A stretch of 64,000 nt of DNA, taken from the NCBI GenBank assembly GCA_027307335.1, contig DAHUXD010000060.1, forward strand, positions 62,001 through 126,000, in the 5' to 3' direction. Shown here in pieces: positions 35,160 to 44,348 of this stretch (its first letter is position 1; each line of letters opens with the position of its first letter). The translations under genes and the position numbers were made by a program. The notes below the pieces were generated by a model, which worked only from the letters and a program-made list of their open reading frames with translations, was not told where the DNA came from and searched no databases. The stretch comes from Acidobacteriota bacterium (lineage in GTDB: Bacteria > Acidobacteriota > Thermoanaerobaculia > UBA5066 > Gp7-AA6).

Positions 35160-36274
35160 CGGCGCGGGACCTCGTCGCTCACGTCGCGCGCTTCTCCCGC
35201 GCGCTCCGAGAGGCGTCCGTCCGGACGTCGCTGTCCGACGAGGTCGACGCGGTCGAAGCGCTCTCGCGCGTGGACCTGTCCGACCGCGACGAGGTCCGGC
35301 GGGCGCTCCGGATCTCGCTGAAGATCGGGCCGCGAGAGGCGGAGGCCTTCGACGCGCTCTTCGAGCGCTGGTGGTCGGCCGCCGAGGCGCGTCGGCGCGA
35401 GCCCCGTCCGGATCCGCCGAAGCCGATCCCGGTGAAGCGCCCCGGTCGGGTGCCGGAGCCGGCCCGCGCGCCGCGCGAGCTCGAGGTCGAGCGGCCGCAG
35501 GGGGATGCGCCGAGCTGGAGCCGCGAGGCGGTGCTGCGCCGGAAGGCCTTCGACGAGTGCGGGCCGGCGGAGCTCGCCGCGATGGAGGCGCTCGTCTCCC
35601 GGCTCGTGCTCCGCCTCGCGACGGCGAGGAGCCGCCGTCTCGTCCCGACGCGCGGCCGCGGCCGCGTCGATCCGCGGCGGAGCTTTCGCGCAGCGGTCGC
35701 GACGGACGGGGAGTTCCTGCGCCTCGCGCGGCGCGCCCGGGCGATCGAGGAGGCCCGGCTCGTCGTCCTGTGCGACACGAGCGGCTCCATGGATCCGCAC
35801 GTCCGGTTCGTCCTGGCGTTCCTCCTCGCTCTGAAGAAGGCGGCGCGCCGGACGGAGCTCTTCGCCTTCAACACGTCCCTCGTGCGCCTGACACCGTGGA
35901 TCTCGGCGGGCAAGCTCCGGCCGACGCTCGAGCGCCTGTCGGCCGCCGTGCCCGGCTGGTCCGGGGGCACCCGGATCGGGGAGTGCCTGATGGAGTTCGT
36001 TTCCCGTCATCGCGACGAGATGGTCGGCCCGAGGACGGTCGTCGTCGTCGTCAGCGACGGGCTCGACCGCGGCGAGACGGACCTCGTGGGCAAGGCGATG
36101 CGCGCGATCCGGAGCCGCGCGCGCCGGATCGTCTGGCTGAACCCGCTCCTCTCCGATCCCCGCTACGAGCCGACCGCGAAGGGCATGGCCGCGGCGCTGC
36201 CCTTCGTCGACGTGCTCGCGCCCGCGCACAACCTCGAGTCGCTGGAGCGGCTCCTGCCCTTGCTCGCGGCATGA
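35156..36274 (+). CDS. coxE: VWA-domain protein, CoxE-like
   Basis: A 372-residue protein that partners the MoxR ATPase in metal-cluster maturation. The N-terminal 150 residues are helical and charged. From about residue 185 the VWA/DUF58-like domain shows the MIDAS motif DTSGSMD ([15 protein letters not shown]), then GGTRIGEC and [10 protein letters not shown]. The GTG start overlaps the coxD stop. No signal peptide or transmembrane helix is visible, so it is cytoplasmic. Confidence 0.86.
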   Translation: MTARDLVAHVARFSRALREASVRTSLSDEVDAVEALSRVDLSDRDEVRRALRISLKIGPREAEAFDALFERWWSAAEARRREPRPDPPKPIPVKRPGRVPEPARAPRELEVERPQGDAPSWSREAVLRRKAFDECGPAELAAMEALVSRLVLRLATARSRRLVPTRGRGRVDPRRSFRAAVATDGEFLRLARRARAIEEARLVVLCDTSGSMDPHVRFVLAFLLALKKAARRTELFAFNTSLVRLTPWISAGKLRPTLERLSAAVPGWSGGTRIGECLMEFVSRHRDEMVGPRTVVVVVSDGLDRGETDLVGKAMRAIRSRARRIVWLNPLLSDPRYEPTAKGMAAALPFVDVLAPAHNLESLERLLPLLAA

Positions 36275-36306
36275 TCGTGGTAGAGAGAGGCCATGGTGCT
36301 GCACAG

Positions 36307-36362
36307 GTGTAGGGGCGGGGCTTGCCCCCGCCCGCGGGCGGCCGCGAGGGCCGCCCCTACAC
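36307..36362. repeat. 56-bp palindromic element between coxE and coxM
   Basis: Perfect 12-bp outer arms GTGTAGGGGCGG (36307-36318) and CCGCCCCTACAC (36351-36362). Inside are GGGCTTGCCCCCGCCC and GGGCGGCC / GGCCGCCC. The right half is nearly identical to the hairpin at 12572-12592. It may be a terminator, a processing site or a mobile miniature repeat; it lies inside an otherwise tightly packed cluster. Confidence 0.7.
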
Positions 36363-36402
36363 GGCTCGGCCGGCCATCGTTCCGACCTCGAAAGGAGGCC
36401 CG

Positions 36403-37271
<869 letters not shown>

Positions 37272-37275
<4 letters not shown>

Positions 37276-37757
37276 CGATGGCGATGCACAGGATCAGGGT
37301 CAAGGTCAACGGCGCCGCGCACGAGAGCGAGGTCGAGTCGCGCCTCCTGCTCGTGCACTACCTCCGCGAAATGCTGCGGCTGACCGGCACCCACATCGGC
37401 TGTGACACGACGCACTGCGGGGCGTGCACGGTCCTCCTCGACGGACGGCCGGTCAAGTCGTGCACGGTGCTCGCGGTGCAGGCCGACGGCCGTGACGTCA
37501 TGACGGTCGAGGGCCTCGAGAAGGACGGCAAGCTCGATCCGATCCAGGAGGGCTTCTTCCAGGAGCACGGCCTGCAGTGCGGCTACTGCACGCCGGGCAT
37601 GATGATGACGAGCCACGCGCTGCTGCAGCGGAACCCGAACCCGAGCGAGGGCGAGATCCGCCAGGCGATCTCCGGCAATCTCTGCCGCTGCACGGGTTAC
37701 GTGAACATCGTCAAGTCCGTCCAGCACGCGGCCGCGGCCGCACGGAGCCGGTCATGA
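37272..37757 (+). CDS. coxS: Aerobic CO dehydrogenase, small [2Fe-2S] subunit
   Basis: A 161-residue protein with two iron-sulfur clusters. The plant-type N-terminal cluster is in [16 protein letters not shown] with a fourth Cys in VKSCTV; the C-terminal helical-domain cluster is in [11 protein letters not shown] and NLCRCTGY. It links the molybdenum site to FAD in CoxM. The ATG overlaps the coxM stop and the stop overlaps the coxL start (ATGA at 37754-37757). Confidence 0.96.
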
Positions 37758-40129
37758 GCGCCCCCACGCCGAAGACGACGCCCGAGGTCGGGGGCATGGG
37801 CCACTCGATCAAGCGCAAGGAGGACCCGCGGTTCCTGCGCGGCCGGGGCAACTACGTCGACGACATCCAGCTGCCCGGCATGCTCCACATGGACATCGCG
37901 CGCAGTCCCTACGCGCACGCGAAGATCAAGAAGATCGACACCGAGAAGGCGATGAAGGTGCCGGGCGTCCTCGCCGTCATCACCGGCGCGACGCTCGAGC
38001 AGTACAAGCTCCACTGGATGCCGACGCTCATGTCGGACACGCAGATGGTCCTCCCGACCGACCGCGTGATGTACCAGGCGCAGGAGGTCGCGGCCGTGAT
38101 CGCGACGGACCGCTACGCGGCGGCCGACGGCGCCGCCGCCGTGGAGGTCGAGTACGAGCCGCTGCCGGTGGTCGTCGATCCGTTCAAGGCGCTCGAACCC
38201 GGCGCGCCCGTCCTGCGCACGGACAAGCCCGGCAAGAAGGACAACCGCATCTGGCACTGGGAGGCGGGGGACCGCGCCGCCACGGAGAAGGCGTTCCGCG
38301 AGGCCGACGTCGTCGTGAAGGAGCAGATCTACATCCCGCGCATCCACGTCGCCTCGATCGAGACCTGCGGCTGCGTCGCGGACTTCGACCGCGTCACCGG
38401 CAAGCTCACCGTTTTCATGACGACGCAGGCGCCCCACGCGATCCGAACGGTCTTCGCGCTCGTCGCCGGCCACGTCGGCCTGTCCGAGGAGAAGATCCGC
38501 ATCGTCTCGCCGGACATCGGCGGCGGCTTCGGCGGCAAGGTGCCGGTGTATCCCGGCTACGTGATCGCGGTCGCGGCCTCGGTCGTCATCGGCAAGCCCG
38601 TCAAGTGGGTCGAGGACCGGATGGAGAACCTCCAGGCGGACTCGTTCGCCCGCGACTACCACATGACCGCCGAGCTCGCCGCGAAGAAGGACGGCACGAT
38701 GACGGCGGTGCGCATCAAGACGCTGGCCGACCACGGCTACGCCGACGCCGCGGCGAACCCGTCGAAATTTCCCGCCGGCCTCTTCTCGATCTGCACCGGG
38801 TCCTACGACCTGAAGAACGCCTTCTGCGAGGTGGACGGCGTCTACACGAACAAGCCGCCGGGCGGCGTCGCGTACCGGTGCTCGTTCCGCGTCACCGAGG
38901 CGGTCCACGCGATCGAGCGGATCACGGACCGGCTCGCGCAGGAGCTGAAGATGGACCCGGCCGCGCTCCGCATGAAGAACTTCATCCCGAAGGAAAAGTT
39001 CCCGTACCACTCGGCGCTCGGCTGGGAGTACGACAGCGGCGACTACCCGGCGGCGCTGAAGAAGGCGATGGACCTCATCGGCTACGACGCGCTCCGGAAG
39101 GAGCAGGTCGAGAAGCGGGCGAAGGGCGAGCTGATGGGCATCGGCATCTCGAGCTTCACCGAGATCGTCGGCGCGGGCCCATCCAAGCACTTCGACATCC
39201 TCGGCATCAAGATGTTCGACTCCTGCGAGCTGCGGGTGCATCCGACCGGCAAGGCCATCGCGCGCTTCGGCACGAAGTCGCAGGGGCAGGGCCACGAGAC
39301 GACGTACGCGCAGATCATTGCCGAGGAGCTCGGCATTCCGGCGGCGCACGTCCAGGTGGAGGAGGGCGACACCGACACCGCGCCGTACGGCCTCGGCACC
39401 TACGCGAGCCGCTCGACGCCCACGGCCGGAGCCGCCGGCGCCATCGCCGCGCGCAAGGTCCGGGACAAGGCGAAGAAGATCGCGGCGCATCTGCTCGAGG
39501 TGTCGGAGGACGACCTCGTGTGGGAGCCGGGCAAGTTCTCGGTCAAGGGCGCCCCGCAGAAGGCGAAGACGATCCAGGAGATCGCGCTCGCGGCATACAC
39601 GAACCACCCGCAGGGCATGGAGGCGGGGCTCGAGGCCGTCGACTACTACGATCCGCCGAACCTGACGTTCCCGTTCGGGAGCTACATCTGCGTCGTCGAC
39701 ATCGACCGGGGGACGGGCGAGGTGAAGATCCGCCGCTTCGTGGCGGTCGACGACTGCGGCAACATCATCAACCCGATGATCGTGGACGGCCAGATCCACG
39801 GGGGCCTCACGATGGGCATGGCGCCGGCGCTCCTCGAGGAGATCAGCTACGACGAGCAGGGCAACAACCAGGCGGGCAGCTTCATGGACTACCTGGTGCC
39901 GACCGCGATGGAGACGCCGAGCTGGGAGACCGCGAAGACCACCACGCCGTCGCCGCACCATCCCTTCGGGGCGAAGGGAGTCGGCGAGTCGGCGACCGTC
40001 GGGGCGCCTCCGGCGATCGTCAACGCGGTGGTGGACGCCCTGGCGCACCTGGGCGTGAAGCACCTCGACATCCCGATCACCCCCGAGAAGGTCTGGAGGA
40101 TCCTGAAGGAGAAGGGGGTCGCCGAGTGA
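37754..40129 (+). CDS. coxL: Aerobic CO dehydrogenase large subunit, form I
   Basis: The 791-residue Mo-Cu catalytic subunit oxidising CO to CO2. The active-site loop is A373-Y-R-C376-S-F-R, matching the form I consensus AYXCSFR, where the Cys holds copper; form II proteins have AYRGAGR. Other landmarks are the molybdopterin-binding GGGFGGK stretch (256-262), [12 protein letters not shown], and the catalytic glutamate in [15 protein letters not shown]. Length and N-terminal start ([15 protein letters not shown]) are typical. It ends the operon; a hairpin follows. Confidence 0.96.
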   Translation: MSAPTPKTTPEVGGMGHSIKRKEDPRFLRGRGNYVDDIQLPGMLHMDIARSPYAHAKIKKIDTEKAMKVPGVLAVITGATLEQYKLHWMPTLMSDTQMVLPTDRVMYQAQEVAAVIATDRYAAADGAAAVEVEYEPLPVVVDPFKALEPGAPVLRTDKPGKKDNRIWHWEAGDRAATEKAFREADVVVKEQIYIPRIHVASIETCGCVADFDRVTGKLTVFMTTQAPHAIRTVFALVAGHVGLSEEKIRIVSPDIGGGFGGKVPVYPGYVIAVAASVVIGKPVKWVEDRMENLQADSFARDYHMTAELAAKKDGTMTAVRIKTLADHGYADAAANPSKFPAGLFSICTGSYDLKNAFCEVDGVYTNKPPGGVAYRCSFRVTEAVHAIERITDRLAQELKMDPAALRMKNFIPKEKFPYHSALGWEYDSGDYPAALKKAMDLIGYDALRKEQVEKRAKGELMGIGISSFTEIVGAGPSKHFDILGIKMFDSCELRVHPTGKAIARFGTKSQGQGHETTYAQIIAEELGIPAAHVQVEEGDTDTAPYGLGTYASRSTPTAGAAGAIAARKVRDKAKKIAAHLLEVSEDDLVWEPGKFSVKGAPQKAKTIQEIALAAYTNHPQGMEAGLEAVDYYDPPNLTFPFGSYICVVDIDRGTGEVKIRRFVAVDDCGNIINPMIVDGQIHGGLTMGMAPALLEEISYDEQGNNQAGSFMDYLVPTAMETPSWETAKTTTPSPHHPFGAKGVGESATVGAPPAIVNAVVDALAHLGVKHLDIPITPEKVWRILKEKGVAE

Positions 40130-40138
40130 GGATTTAAG

Positions 40139-40166
40139 CCCTCTCCCCCCGCGAGGGGGGAGAGGG
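40139..40166. terminator. 12-bp GCGA-loop hairpin after coxL
   Basis: CCCTCTCCCCCC (40139-40150) and GGGGGGAGAGGG (40155-40166) are perfectly complementary around GCGA, a GNRA-type tetraloop. It sits in the 51-bp convergent gap between coxL and the M56 gene and could end transcription from both sides. There is no T-run. Confidence 0.65.
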
Positions 40167-40180
40167 GAGGCTAACGGGAA

Positions 40181-42550
40181 CTAGTCGGTGTCCCCGGACC
40201 GCTCCTTCGCCCGCGCGATCTCGACGGCCTTTCGGTAACGGCTGTCGCCCCTCAGGTTGTCGAGGTCCTCGTCCCAGCGAAGCGTGGACGTCTCGTCGAA
40301 GCCGGCGTCGAGCGCCTTGAAGAGCCAGTCGAACGCGGCGTCCTTCTGGTCGAGCCGCGCGTACGTGCAGGCGAGGTTGTACATCGTCGCGGGCTTGCGG
40401 TAGCCGAGATCGAGGGCCTTGCGGAACGGCGCGGCCGCCTCCTCGGCTCGGTCTCCGGCGAGCAGCGCGAACCCGAGGTTGTACCAGCCGCGGCCCTTCT
40501 GGGGATGCTCCTCGGTGTAGGTCTCGAAGCGCTTGGCGGTCTCGCGCCACTTCGCCCGGCTCGTGTGCCGCCCGATGTTGAGGAACCCGACGCCATAGCC
40601 GGGCAGCGAGAGGTCCTTCGCCTCCTTCGCGATCGCGGCGAACCGCGGGTCGCCGCGCACGGCGTCGAGGTCGTCGTCGGACCGGAACATGTCGGGCTGA
40701 TCGAAGCCGGCGTCGAGCGCCTTCTGGAGGAGGGCGATCGCGTCGTCCTTCTTCCCGTCGAGCGACGCGGCGCACGCCTCGTTGTAGAGCGACGTCCCCA
40801 CGCGGTGGCCGCGGTCGGCCGAGGCCTGGAACGCCTTCGCGGCGAGGCCGTACTCGTCGACGCGCAGCAACTCGCGGCCGACCTCGAAGAACGGCTCGCC
40901 GTTCTTCGGCGCCTCGGCGACGAGCTTCTCGTACCGGCGGGCGACGGGCCGCGCCTTCGCCTTCTCGGACGAGGACCGTTCCTCGCGCGCGGCCTTCTTG
41001 ATCTCCGCCCAGCGGGGGTCCTCGTGCAGGCTCTCGAGGTCGTCGTCGCTCCTCAGGTACGACGACAAGTCGAATCCCTCCTCGAGCGAGCGGCGCAGCC
41101 ACTCGAAGGCCCGGTCGCTCTCGCCGAGCAGCGCGTAGCCGCACGCGATGTTGTAGCTCGCGGCGTCCTCGCGGTAGCCGTCCTCGATCGCGTTCCCGAA
41201 GGCCGCGATCGCCTCCTTGTAGCGGCCCTTGCGGTGCAGTCGCATGCCCTCGTCGTACCAGTCGCTCCCGTCCCGCCTCGAGTGTCCCGATTTCTTCGAG
41301 GCGAGCACGAATCCCGTCGCGGGGCGCGGCGAGCCCGGCGCCTCCTTCGCGTCGACGCGCCAGATGGCGGGCAGGCTGCGGCCCGGCTCCGGCAGCGACG
41401 GCAGCTCGGACTCGTCCGGCTCCGCCGTCGCGGGGGCGTCGGCGGCGGCCGGAACGGTTTCCGCCTTCGTCACGACGCGGGTCGTCGCGCGCGTCTCCGT
41501 GCGCGTCTCGGCGACCGTCTTCGCGGACGCGCCCATCGGCGAGTGCGGGCACGGGTTCTTCCCGGAAGCCGCGGCCGGCGTCGAACGGCCGAGGCCCGCG
41601 AGCGGGCGGGCGGCGTTGCAGGGGACGAGCAGCAGCGCCCCGACGCTGAAGGTCAGGAGCCCGGCGAGCGCCAGGGATCCGCTCGTGTCGTCCGCGCGCC
41701 CGATCGGCGTCCGCGGCTCGAGGATCGCGCGCAGGCGCGACTCGAAGTGGCTCGGCCGCACCATCGCGAGCGCCGCCGCCGCCGGCGCCGGGGCCTCGCC
41801 GACGGACCGGAAGATTCCGAGAAGGTGTCCGGCATAGACGGACGGTTTCGTGCCGGTCGCGATCACGAGCTCGTCGCAGGCCTGCTCGGCCTCGCGGCGC
41901 ACGCGGCCCACCAGCCAGATCGCGAGCGGGTGGAACCAGTACACGGCCGCGGCGAGCTCGGCGAGGAGCAGCGCCGGCCAGTCGGAGCGCTTCACGTGGG
42001 CGAGCTCGTGCAGGAGCACGATGCGCCGGCGCTCGACGGCCCAGTGCCGGGCCATCCGCCCCACCAGGAGGAAGGGCCGGCGCCAGCCCGAGGTGATGGC
42101 GACCGAGACGTCCGCGCTCTCCTTCAGCGCCACTTCGCGGGAGAGCGACAGCCGGCGGGCGGCCGCGTCGCGCTCCGCGATCCACTCGCCGTCCCGGAGC
42201 GGTGTTGCCTCGCGCGAGAGGCGGCGCACCCGCAGCGTCCCGACGACGAGCCGGACGACGACCGCGGCGACGCCCGCGGCCCAGAGCGCGAGGAGGACGA
42301 AGCCGATGCCCGGCCGCGAGGCCGTCACGTCCGGAAGCTTCGGCAGATAACGCGTCGGAACCTTCGGCATTACGAGCGCGAGGGCCGGGAGGGCGACCGC
42401 GGCGGCGAGGCCGGCCGTCGCGACGCGGTGCCGAACGGCGGGCGAGGCGCGCCGCAGCGCGAGCAGGGCGGCGGCGGTCGCGAGCAGGACGAGTGTCGCG
42501 CGGGCGAGCACGCCGGCGGCGAACGGCAGCAGGGCGGCGAGGACGATCAT
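40181..42550 (-). CDS. BlaR1-like M56 membrane metallopeptidase with TPR-like repeats
   Basis: A 789-residue membrane protein. Residues 1-320 have four to five hydrophobic helices and a cytoplasmic zinc-protease domain with H181-E182-L-A-H185 (HELAHVKRSDW) and the late ligand region REAEQACDE. A Pro/Ala linker (about 330-440) leads to repeated TPR-like units such as YKEAIAAFGNAIEDGYREDAASYNIACGYALLGE, followed by four similar blocks ending with DEDLDNLRGDSRYRKAV. Instead of the penicillin-binding sensor of BlaR1, this TPR region probably senses another signal. One base separates its ATG from the BlaI stop (operon). Confidence 0.85.
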   Translation of the reverse strand: MIVLAALLPFAAGVLARATLVLLATAAALLALRRASPAVRHRVATAGLAAAVALPALALVMPKVPTRYLPKLPDVTASRPGIGFVLLALWAAGVAAVVVRLVVGTLRVRRLSREATPLRDGEWIAERDAAARRLSLSREVALKESADVSVAITSGWRRPFLLVGRMARHWAVERRRIVLLHELAHVKRSDWPALLLAELAAAVYWFHPLAIWLVGRVRREAEQACDELVIATGTKPSVYAGHLLGIFRSVGEAPAPAAAALAMVRPSHFESRLRAILEPRTPIGRADDTSGSLALAGLLTFSVGALLLVPCNAARPLAGLGRSTPAAASGKNPCPHSPMGASAKTVAETRTETRATTRVVTKAETVPAAADAPATAEPDESELPSLPEPGRSLPAIWRVDAKEAPGSPRPATGFVLASKKSGHSRRDGSDWYDEGMRLHRKGRYKEAIAAFGNAIEDGYREDAASYNIACGYALLGESDRAFEWLRRSLEEGFDLSSYLRSDDDLESLHEDPRWAEIKKAAREERSSSEKAKARPVARRYEKLVAEAPKNGEPFFEVGRELLRVDEYGLAAKAFQASADRGHRVGTSLYNEACAASLDGKKDDAIALLQKALDAGFDQPDMFRSDDDLDAVRGDPRFAAIAKEAKDLSLPGYGVGFLNIGRHTSRAKWRETAKRFETYTEEHPQKGRGWYNLGFALLAGDRAEEAAAPFRKALDLGYRKPATMYNLACTYARLDQKDAAFDWLFKALDAGFDETSTLRWDEDLDNLRGDSRYRKAVEIARAKERSGDTD

Positions 42551-42551
42551 G

Positions 42552-42944
42552 TCAGCGTCCCTCCAGTCGGGCCTGTTCGATCAGATCGGACAGGCGGTCG
42601 AGATCCGCATCCGTCAGTTCGTGGCGGGAGAGGTCGAGAAGAGCGGCGACCGCCTTCTCGGCCGAGCCGTCGAAGAAGGTCTCGAGCACGCCGGCGAGCG
42701 CCGGGCGGCCCGCGCGGTCTCGCGAGAGCCGCGGCTCGTACACGTACCGGTTGCCGTCGGCGGCGTGCCGCACCTGGCCCTTGTCCTCGAGGATGCGCAG
42801 GAGCGCCCGGACGGCCGAGTAGCCGGGAGGATCGGGCAGCCGCTCGAGGACCTCGGAGGCCGTCGCGCGGCCCTCGCGGTAGAGGACCTCCATGATCTGC
42901 CGCTCCCGGCGGGACAGGCTCGAAAGGGCTTTCTTCGCGGCCAT
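42552..42944 (-). CDS. BlaI/MecI-family transcriptional repressor
   Basis: A 130-residue winged-helix repressor: LSRRERQIMEVLYREGRATASEVLE gives the recognition domain, DPPGYSAVRALLRILEDKG the wing, and a helical dimerisation end (AVAALLDLSRHELTDADLDRL). It is normally cleaved by the M56 partner to relieve repression. The ATG at 42944 is preferred because an AGGAGG lies 10 bases upstream of it, inside the longer alternative beginning at 42968. The operator is the palindrome just upstream. Confidence 0.9.
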   Translation of the reverse strand: MAAKKALSSLSRRERQIMEVLYREGRATASEVLERLPDPPGYSAVRALLRILEDKGQVRHAADGNRYVYEPRLSRDRAGRPALAGVLETFFDGSAEKAVAALLDLSRHELTDADLDRLSDLIEQARLEGR

Positions 42945-42972
42945 CGTGTCGGCGCCTCCTCGAGGCATCCAG

Positions 42973-42988
42973 TGCTAAAAATTTAGCA
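42973..42988. promoter_or_regulatory. Palindromic operator candidate for the BlaI-like repressor
   Basis: TGCTAAA (42973-42979) and TTTAGCA (42982-42988) are perfect inverted arms around AA. A degenerate second copy (GCGAAATTCTTAGC, 42992-43005) follows after three bases. The site lies between the divergent blaI-like and DUF4097 genes in the only AT-rich patch for hundreds of bases, so it probably controls both. Confidence 0.7.
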
Positions 42989-43146
42989 TATGCGAAATTC
43001 TTAGCGCTCTCGCGATGAAGGTACGAGGCCGGCCGGGGAAGGTTTCCCGGAAAATTCCAGGTCCGTCCCCTGTGACTCTTTGGCGCGACTTCGCCCGCTG
43101 GAGAACCTTTCCGGTCGGACCGCGTCTTCTTCGCACAGGAGGCGCC

Positions 43147-44232
43147 ATGCGCAAGACCTCGTTCCGGCCGAATCCCGCCCTCGCGGTCGCCCTCTTCGCC
43201 GCCGCGGCCGGCCTCCGGGCCGAGTCCGTCCGGACCCTCAAGCTCGAGCTCTCCGGCGCCGACGCCTCCCGCTTCGCGGTCGAGAACCTCGTCGGCACGA
43301 TGCGGGTGTCGGCCGGGACCGGCGGCTCGGTCGAGATCGTCGCCACGGTCTACGGAGAAGACGACGCCGTCGCCGGCGCCGTGCGTCTCGAGCGGGTCTC
43401 CGGGGAGGGCGCGACCGTGCGCGTGCGATACCCCTACGACCGCGTGTCGACCTTCCGCTACCGCGCGCCGTCCGACCGGAACTCGGGACCATTCTCGGGC
43501 TGGTCCTCCTCCGACGAAGTCGAGTACGACGGCCACCACGTCCGCATCAGCCGCGGCCACGGCACGTGGCTCCACGCCGACCTCGACGTGCGCGTCCCCG
43601 CGTCCCGCGTTCAGGCGCGGTTCGTCCAGAAGGTGGGCCTTCTCGACGCGGAGCATTTCCAGGGCGATCTCGGCTTCCTGGTCGCGAGCGCCGATCTGCG
43701 CCTGCGCGCGCTCGAGGGCTCCCTGAAGCTCGAGGGCTCCTCCGGCGACGTGCGCGCGCGCGACGTCAAGGGGACCTGGTCCTCCGATTTCTCGAGCGGC
43801 GACTGCGACCTCGTCGGGTTCGAGGGGGACTCGCTGTCGATCCGCACGACCTCGGGCGACGCGTCGCTGCGCTCGGTCAAGGCGCGGCGCGCCGAATTCG
43901 AGTCCACCTCGGGCGACGTCCGCCTCGTCGACGCGGACCTCCAGGAGCTGTCGGCCGAGGCCAGCTCGGGAGACGTCGCGTTCGAGGCGGCCGGCGCATC
44001 GCTGCGCGAGGCGCGGATCCGCACCTCGAGCGGGGACGTTTCGCTGCGCCTTCCGTCCGAGTCCAGTTTCCAGGTCGAGGCGGACCAGTCGAGCGGCGAC
44101 ATGGAGGTGAATTTCGACGGCGGCTCGGTCGTCAATCACCGGGACCGGGTCGTCGGATACCACCACGGCACCGGCGGCGCCCGCATCCTGGTGCGCACCT
44201 CGAGCGGCGATCTGACGGTCTCGCCCGGCTAG
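43147..44232 (+). CDS. Exported DUF4097 beta-repeat protein
   Basis: A 361-residue protein with a signal peptide (about 1-25) and a solenoid of short beta strands built on repeated SSGD/TSGD turns: SSGDVRARD, SSGDCDLVG, TSGDASLRS, TSGDVRLVD, SSGDVAFEA, SSGDVSLRL, SSGDMEVNF, SSGDLTVSP. This is the DUF4097 (YvlB-like) repeat with unknown function, often under the control of ECF sigma factors or BlaI-type repressors. Start ATG follows AGGAGGCGCC. It faces the BlaI operator and may be its second target. Confidence 0.82.
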   Translation: MRKTSFRPNPALAVALFAAAAGLRAESVRTLKLELSGADASRFAVENLVGTMRVSAGTGGSVEIVATVYGEDDAVAGAVRLERVSGEGATVRVRYPYDRVSTFRYRAPSDRNSGPFSGWSSSDEVEYDGHHVRISRGHGTWLHADLDVRVPASRVQARFVQKVGLLDAEHFQGDLGFLVASADLRLRALEGSLKLEGSSGDVRARDVKGTWSSDFSSGDCDLVGFEGDSLSIRTTSGDASLRSVKARRAEFESTSGDVRLVDADLQELSAEASSGDVAFEAAGASLREARIRTSSGDVSLRLPSESSFQVEADQSSGDMEVNFDGGSVVNHRDRVVGYHHGTGGARILVRTSSGDLTVSPG

Positions 44233-44348
44233 ACGTTCGCCAGTTCTCGGAGCCCGGCCCTCGCTTCGCTCGGTCCGGAGCCGCGTGCTCTATCTTCTTC
44301 TCGGGCTTTGGGTTACACTAAGATCAGAGAAGCCTGGGAAGAGAGGGG

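Noticed and set aside
37697-40063. Long minus-strand frame opposite coxL
   Set aside because: Composition is typical of antisense shadows (Arg, Val, Asp, His rich) and coxL is unambiguous on the other strand.
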